9,559 bases of DNA from Hyphomicrobiales bacterium (lineage in GTDB: Bacteria > Pseudomonadota > Alphaproteobacteria > Rhizobiales > JAJFHC01). Under the pieces are notes generated by a model. That model did no database searches. It was not told the origin of the DNA and saw only the letters and a program-made list of their open reading frames with translations. A program made the translations under genes and the position numbers. This document shows positions 5,595 to 9,559 of the stretch, one piece after another. Numbering within the stretch: position 1 is the first letter of the stretch; every line of letters begins with the position of its first letter. The DNA lies in the NCBI GenBank assembly GCA_021775835.1, contig JAJFHC010000177.1, positions 1 to 9,559 on the forward strand, written 5' to 3'.

Positions 5595-8553
5595 TGCGAA
5601 AAGAGCCAGTTCGTTTCGCCTCGAACGGGGCGGTCTGGTTGATCGTGCGAAACCGACCTCGTTCACGTTCAACGGCCGCGACTACACCGGTCTTGAAGGC
5701 GATACTCTGGCCTCGGCTCTGCTCGCTCACGGGGTTCACCTGAACGGTCGCAGTTTCAAGTATCACCGGCCCAGGGGCATTTCCGGTGCGGGTTACGAAG
5801 AACCTTCAACCCTGGTGCAGCTCGTGGGCGATGAAGACGTCCCCAACATGGCGGTCACCCGGGTCAGGTTGCGCAATGGCCTTGAGGCCCGGTCGGTCAA
5901 TTGCTGGCCGTCGCCTGAATTCGACCTGGGCAGCATTGCTCAAGGCTTCTCGAGGTTTTTGCCGGCAGGCTTTTACTACAAGACTTTCATGTGGCCCGAC
6001 TGGCATCTGTTCGAACCGTTCATTCGCCGTGCCGCGGGCCTCGGCCATGCCCCCGCCAAGCCGCCGGAGGATATTCAGTACGAGACCCGTTTTGACCATT
6101 GTGATGTGCTGGTCGTCGGCGCCGGTCCTGCCGGCCTGATAGCAGCGCTGAGAGCAGGAGAGGCGGGCGCTCGCGTGCTGCTGGTCGATGACGACACCCA
6201 TCCCGGAGGCCGCCTCAACGCCGACGGCGGCACGGTTGCCGGCGAACCGGCTTCCGCTTGGGTCCGCGAGATTGCCGCCAGGCTCGATGCGCTCGATACG
6301 GTCGAACGTCTGAGCGATGCCACCGCCTGGGCAGTTCATGAACACGGTCTGGTCATGATCACCGAGCGCGCGCCGGACCAGACCCATCTTTTCCAGCGCA
6401 CACGGCGTGTCCGCGCGGCCCGGACGATTGTCGCAACAGGCGCGATCGAACGGCCGATTCCGTTTGCCGACAATGACCGACCGGGGGTCATGATGGCCTC
6501 CGCCGTCGCGGCCTATGTGGGGCGTTATGCCGTGGCACCGGGGAGGCGCGCCGTGGTCTTTACCAACAATGATTCCGCCTACCCTTGCGCCCATCTCCTC
6601 AAGCAGGCGGGGCTTGAGGCCGTGACGATCGTCGATGCCCGCGCCACGCCGGATAGTCTCCTGATGGAAAACGCCCGTCAGGCCGGCATCGATGTTGAAC
6701 CGGGCCATGTGGTCCGGGGTGCTGCCGGCGGCCGTCATGTGCGCGGTGCCGTGATCGCACGCGTCGGTGCCGACATCGACACCCGCACCATTCCGTGCGA
6801 TCTGCTCGGTGTATCGGGCGGCTGGAATCCGGCGGTTCATCTGTTTTCCCAGTCGCGCGGCACTGTGCGATACGACGATGAACTGGCGACGTTCGTGCCC
6901 GACCAACCGGCTCAAGATGTCCTGTGCGCCGGCAGCGCCAACGGCATCTTCGATCTGGCGGGCTGTCTTGCCGATGGCGCACGGGCAGGCACCGAAGCCG
7001 CTCTTGCCTGCGGTCATGCCTCTGCAAAAACGTCTCCCCCCGAGGCACAGGGCAATGACAGCCTCAACATTGAACCGCTCTGGTTCGTGGAGCCGGCACG
7101 ATCCGGGGCCAAGGTCTTTCTCGACATCCAGAACGACGTCACCCTCGACGATGTCCGCCTGGCCATCCGGGAAGGTTTCAGTGCCGTCGAGCATGTCAAG
7201 CGTTACACCACTGCCGGCATGGGGGTCGACCAGGGCAAGATCGGCAACGTCAACGTGATCGGCGCCGTCGCCCAGACCGTGGCCCAGGCCCCGGGTGAGA
7301 TCGGCACCACCACGTTTCGCCCGCCCTATGCGCCGGTGGAGTTCGGTGCCATTGCCGGCCACCGTCCGGGACCAAGGGTCTTTCCCTACCGCCACACGCC
7401 CATGACCGGCTGGCACAAGGCACGGGGTGCGGAGATGTACGAAGCCGGCGCCCGCTGGCGCCGTCCGGGTTATTATCCGCGTTCCGGCGAAACATTTCAG
7501 GAAACCGTCAACCGGGAATCCCGTGCCGTGCGCGAGGGCGTGGGCATCTATGACGGTTCGCCGCTCGGCAAGTTCGACATCCGGGGCCCGGATGCCCTGA
7601 AACTGCTGGAACTGGTCTACACCAATGGCTGGGAAAGCCTGGTCGCCGGCCATGGCCGCTACGGGTTGATGCTGACCGACGATGGTCTTGTGTTCGACGA
7701 CGGTGTTACCTTCAAGCTTGGGTCCGACCACTATCTCATGACCACGGCCACGGGCAATGCCGACATGGCCTATCGCAAGCTCGAGGAACTGCTGCAGGTC
7801 CACAGGCCGCGCTGGCAGGTCACGATCACCCCCGTCACCACCCAGTGGGCGAATGCCACGGTCTGCGGGCCGCTTGCCCGGCAGGTGCTCGAAAAGGCCG
7901 GCACGGATATCGACCTCGGCAACAAGTCATTTCCGTTCATGAGCTTGCGCGAGGGCCACCTGGTGGGCCTGGAGGCGCGGGTCTGCCGGGTGAGCTTTAC
8001 CGGCGAACTCAGCTTCGAGATCAACGTGCCCGCCCGCCATGGCCTGGAACTATGGGAAAAGCTGATGGCGGCAGGCGCCGAATTCAACATCACGCCGGTA
8101 GGCTCGGAGGCCAACCATGTGCTGCGCGTCGAAAAGGGATTCCTGTCCCTGGGCCACGAGGTTGATGCCACCGCCGACCCCTACGACCTCGGCATGGGCT
8201 GGATCGTGTCGCGCAAGAAACCGGATTTTCTGGGCAAGCGGGCAATGGAGATCAGGCGCGGGGCAAACGTTCCCCGGCGCGAACTTGTGGGCCTTCTGCC
8301 CGCTGACCCGACATTGCTTGTCACCGAAGGCGCACCTCTGACGCCGGGGGGCCGGGCCGAGCATACGGAAGGCTTTGTCTCGGCCTGCGTCTGGAGCGTG
8401 GTTTTGAACCGGACCGTGGCATTGGGGTTGCTGGAACGTGGCCGTGCCCGGGTCGGCCAGACCGCTCACATCCGCTTGAAGGACCGGGTGATCGAGGCGG
8501 AAGTGACCGCCCCGGTTTTCCACGACGTCGACGGCGCACGGTTGAGGAGCTGA
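5584..8553 (+). CDS. soxA: Sarcosine oxidase alpha subunit (NAD- and folate-binding)
   Basis: Large subunit (989 residues, normal for the family). In order: an N-terminal ferredoxin-like fold without iron-sulfur cysteines (about 15-105, with HRPRGI at 61-66); the conserved stretch EFDLG...LPAGFYYKTFMWP (112-138); a pyridine-nucleotide oxidoreductase domain with GAGPAG (179-184), ATGAIERP and CAGSANGIFDLAGCLADG (448-465); a linker with YTTAGMGVDQGKIGN; and a glycine-cleavage T-like folate domain from about 605 to the end, with RWRRPGYYPR, MTTATGNAD, RVSFTGELSFEINVP and DLGMGWIVSRKKPDFLGKR. This domain is expected to pass the oxidised methyl group to tetrahydrofolate, giving 5,10-methylenetetrahydrofolate. 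The ATG at 5584 has GAGG about 9 nt upstream and fits the family N-terminus; the frame's longer extension lies entirely over soxD. I see no missing catalytic region. Confidence 0.92.
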   Translation: MAGNAKRASSFRLERGGLVDRAKPTSFTFNGRDYTGLEGDTLASALLAHGVHLNGRSFKYHRPRGISGAGYEEPSTLVQLVGDEDVPNMAVTRVRLRNGLEARSVNCWPSPEFDLGSIAQGFSRFLPAGFYYKTFMWPDWHLFEPFIRRAAGLGHAPAKPPEDIQYETRFDHCDVLVVGAGPAGLIAALRAGEAGARVLLVDDDTHPGGRLNADGGTVAGEPASAWVREIAARLDALDTVERLSDATAWAVHEHGLVMITERAPDQTHLFQRTRRVRAARTIVATGAIERPIPFADNDRPGVMMASAVAAYVGRYAVAPGRRAVVFTNNDSAYPCAHLLKQAGLEAVTIVDARATPDSLLMENARQAGIDVEPGHVVRGAAGGRHVRGAVIARVGADIDTRTIPCDLLGVSGGWNPAVHLFSQSRGTVRYDDELATFVPDQPAQDVLCAGSANGIFDLAGCLADGARAGTEAALACGHASAKTSPPEAQGNDSLNIEPLWFVEPARSGAKVFLDIQNDVTLDDVRLAIREGFSAVEHVKRYTTAGMGVDQGKIGNVNVIGAVAQTVAQAPGEIGTTTFRPPYAPVEFGAIAGHRPGPRVFPYRHTPMTGWHKARGAEMYEAGARWRRPGYYPRSGETFQETVNRESRAVREGVGIYDGSPLGKFDIRGPDALKLLELVYTNGWESLVAGHGRYGLMLTDDGLVFDDGVTFKLGSDHYLMTTATGNADMAYRKLEELLQVHRPRWQVTITPVTTQWANATVCGPLARQVLEKAGTDIDLGNKSFPFMSLREGHLVGLEARVCRVSFTGELSFEINVPARHGLELWEKLMAAGAEFNITPVGSEANHVLRVEKGFLSLGHEVDATADPYDLGMGWIVSRKKPDFLGKRAMEIRRGANVPRRELVGLLPADPTLLVTEGAPLTPGGRAEHTEGFVSACVWSVVLNRTVALGLLERGRARVGQTAHIRLKDRVIEAEVTAPVFHDVDGARLRS

Positions 8554-8556
8554 CCC

Positions 8557-9120
8557 ATGGCCTATGACGTCACCATCACCAGAGCCCCGCTTGCCGCCCT
8601 GTTCGACATGCGCGCCACCCGCACGGTCATGGCCAGCGCCGGCTCGAGCCTCGGCGCACCGATGCCCCCGGACACGCCGAACACCGCCACCAGCAAGGAT
8701 GGCATCACCGTCATGTGGGTCGCCGAACGCCGTTTCATGGTGCACGGCCCTCTTGAACGCGAAGCAACCATGGCAACGATATTCAGCGAGAAGGCCATCG
8801 CCCTCAACGCCGCCCGGCGCGACAGCGGCCGCGGCCGCGAAAAAGGCGGCGGCATGAACGTGACCAGCGCCATGCTGGTATCCGACGCCTATGCAAGGTT
8901 CGACATCGAAGGCCCGGACGCAGTCGCGATTGTCGCCCAGGCAACCCCCCTCGACATCCGCGAGCCGGAGTTTCCGGAAAGTGCTGCCACCTTCACGGAA
9001 GTCTTTTACCTGACCGGCATCCTCTACAACGCCCCCGGTCTCGACGGTTTTGCGCTCTGGGTCGAGCGCAGCTATGGCGACTACATCGAAGCCTGCCTGA
9101 ACGCGGCGGCGGGGAAGTAG
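8557..9120 (+). CDS. soxG: Sarcosine oxidase gamma subunit
   Basis: Smallest-conserved subunit (187 residues) of the tetramer, related in fold to glycine-cleavage T and YgfZ proteins but without known catalysis. Recognisable elements are VMWVAERRFMVHGP (52-64), the GPDA...PLDI segment (119-134) that corresponds to GPRA...CPLDL in other gamma subunits, and the C-terminal FALWVERSYGDYIEACL. Residues about 86-99 are a charged Arg/Gly-rich stretch (AARRDSGRGREKGG) that looks like a low-complexity loop. It starts 3 bp after the soxA stop, with AGGAG inside the end of soxA as ribosome binding site, so it is the last gene of the soxBDAG operon. Identification leans on operon position as well as sequence, because this family is weakly conserved. 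Confidence 0.85.
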   Translation: MAYDVTITRAPLAALFDMRATRTVMASAGSSLGAPMPPDTPNTATSKDGITVMWVAERRFMVHGPLEREATMATIFSEKAIALNAARRDSGRGREKGGGMNVTSAMLVSDAYARFDIEGPDAVAIVAQATPLDIREPEFPESAATFTEVFYLTGILYNAPGLDGFALWVERSYGDYIEACLNAAAGK

Positions 9121-9162
9121 ACGTCGAAATAGTACTCCGACCCTTGGGCCATACATACCAAC

Positions 9163-9281
9163 CCGTTTCCCGGGCGCGATGCAGCACGCGAGTGCTGCTT
9201 CGCAGAACCGGGACCGCGCCAGACGCAAGCGCTTGAGTTTGGAACGGTCCCGGAGCGCGCTTGCGCTTGTCCGGGAAACGG
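9163..9281. repeat. 119-nt palindromic intergenic element with a cloverleaf fold
   Basis: An outer stem pairs CCGTTTCCCGG (9163-9173) exactly with 9271-9281. Inside it are three hairpins. Hairpin A (9176-9203) has stem GCGA, a T-T mismatch, then GCAGCAC/GTGCTGC closed by a GCGA loop. Hairpin B (9208-9253) has CCGGGACCG/CGGTCCCGG, a 2x2 internal loop, then CCAGAC/GTTTGG with one G-U pair. Hairpin C (9254-9267) has AGCGC/GCGCT around GCTT. The element starts 42 nt after the soxG stop. It resembles the dispersed GC-rich palindromic repeats common between genes of Hyphomicrobiales, which is recall rather than a search result. It may terminate or protect the sox transcript. Confidence 0.75.
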
Positions 9282-9361
9282 AGATCTTTCATCACGCCAC
9301 GGACTTGCGCCGGACTCCCCACAGCGTCCCTCGGCCTGCGCACATAACTCACCACATCGCT

Positions 9362-9381
9362 TCCCGGCCTTCGAGCCGGGA
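9362..9381. repeat. Short GC hairpin of a common intergenic repeat type
   Basis: TCCCGGC at 9362-9368 pairs exactly with GCCGGGA at 9375-9381 around a CTTCGA loop, followed by TCCATCGACGCTGG. A GCCGGGATCCA core of this kind is a frequent dispersed intergenic repeat in alphaproteobacteria, from my recall. It is not followed by a T-run. Only one copy is in this window, so repeat status rests on resemblance. Confidence 0.55.
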
Positions 9382-9455
9382 TCCATCGACGCTGGCTGGG
9401 GCATGATGATCCGCGAGAAGGTCCCTGTGTGTGCGGTTTCTGTCATTATAGAGTT

Positions 9456-9523
9456 GGGTGGGAGACCGTTAGGTCCCCGGTCCTCTGACTTGCAAGACCG
9501 TGATCCGGCTCGGTTCCCCACCC
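9456..9523. other. Unidentified 68-nt stem-closed structured element
   Basis: GGGTGGG (9456-9462) pairs exactly with CCCACCC (9517-9523). The stem continues through an A-C mismatch and a G-U pair into ACCG/CGGT (9465-9468 with 9511-9514), giving a 13-position stem. Inside, CGGTC (9478-9482) pairs with GACCG (9496-9500) around a 13-nt loop. Size and the 7-bp closing stem recall a tRNA, but no anticodon arm or T arm can be formed, so I do not call it one. It could be a small RNA, a leader structure of a gene beyond the right edge, or another palindromic repeat. Orientation cannot be decided. Confidence 0.5.
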
Positions 9524-9559
9524 GTTCTTGACGTTTAAACCTGAACAGTTGCAAGGGGC

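Larger units (their letters stand above)
4068..9120 (+). other. soxBDAG operon
   Basis: Four same-strand genes with gaps of 6 nt, an 11-nt overlap and 3 nt form one probable transcription unit. The gene order B-D-A-G is the classic order for heterotetrameric sarcosine oxidase and for the related N-methylglutamate dehydrogenase. In many bacteria the cluster comes with folate or serine genes (glyA, purU, folD) or betaine demethylation genes; none lies in this window. The methyl carbon would enter the one-carbon pool as methylenetetrahydrofolate, with glycine (or the demethylated amino acid) as the other product. The probable control site is the inverted repeat upstream of soxB. Confidence 0.85.
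9121..9559. other. Gene-free, structure-rich region after soxG
   Basis: No reading frame here looks like a protein; the open frames on both strands run across inverted repeats and have no family character. What it holds is a 119-nt cloverleaf-capable element (9163-9281), a 7-bp repeat-type hairpin (9362-9381) and a 68-nt stem-closed element (9456-9523). A perfect TATAAT on the minus strand (9445-9450) lies next to the last of these, but with no clear partner box. I found no simple hairpin plus T-run terminator after soxG. Confidence 0.5.

Noticed and set aside
5806..7803. Long minus-strand open frame opposite soxA
   Set aside because: It is an antisense shadow produced by the high third-position G+C of soxA; it shows no family motif and overlaps a clearly coding gene.
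8050..9228. Long minus-strand open frame opposite soxA and soxG
   Set aside because: It is antisense to two well-supported genes and runs into the palindromic element; the composition is that of a shadow frame.
9456..9523. tRNA gene
   Set aside because: The 7-bp closing stem and a possible D-like arm are present, but no 5-bp anticodon stem forms around TTGCA and no T-arm TTC motif fits.
9081..9554. 157-codon minus-strand frame at the right end
   Set aside because: It crosses the cloverleaf element and the repeat hairpin and has no protein-like pattern.

Overview
The window looks like a piece of an alphaproteobacterial chromosome, probably Hyphomicrobiales-like. That is an inference from the high G+C content of the sox genes, a complete soxB-soxD-soxA-soxG cluster, a PcaD-like lactonase, and hairpin-forming intergenic repeats of a kind common in that group. 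No RNA gene, CRISPR array, transposase or phage gene was seen.

Left part (1-2683). The last 26 codons of a plus-strand gene enter from the left edge and converge on a large minus-strand gene (90-2429). This gene encodes an inner-membrane phosphoethanolamine-transferase-type enzyme: five membrane segments and an alkaline-phosphatase-fold catalytic domain. It carries an extra C-terminal domain that looks like a GDPD/PLC-type or menorin (FAM151)-type phosphodiesterase barrel. Just upstream on the same strand is a 68-codon open frame (2477-2683) that reads as the two ends of a glutathione S-transferase joined in frame, with the middle about 130-150 residues missing. It keeps a good ribosome binding site.

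Middle (2684-4067). About 440 bp without a convincing gene holds a 27-nt pyrimidine tract. Then comes a minus-strand alpha/beta hydrolase of the 3-oxoadipate enol-lactonase (PcaD) type. The 138-bp gap between this gene and the divergent sox operon contains a perfect 14-bp inverted repeat with a 9-nt spacer, a strong candidate operator for a regulator encoded elsewhere.

Right part (4068-9120). A tightly packed plus-strand operon encodes the four subunits of a heterotetrameric sarcosine-oxidase-type enzyme: SoxB (beta, FAD and covalent FMN), SoxD (delta, zinc), SoxA (alpha, NAD and folate domains) and SoxG (gamma). Together they would oxidise sarcosine or a related N-methyl amino acid and pass the methyl carbon to tetrahydrofolate. 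Spacing of 6 nt, an 11-nt overlap and 3 nt points to one transcript with translational coupling. SoxB departs from the usual family at its C-terminal flavin motif, so the substrate is not certain.

Right end (9121-9559). No gene is visible, but the region is full of structure: a 119-nt element that can fold as a cloverleaf (9163-9281), a short repeat-type hairpin (9362-9381), and an unidentified 68-nt stem-closed element (9456-9523).
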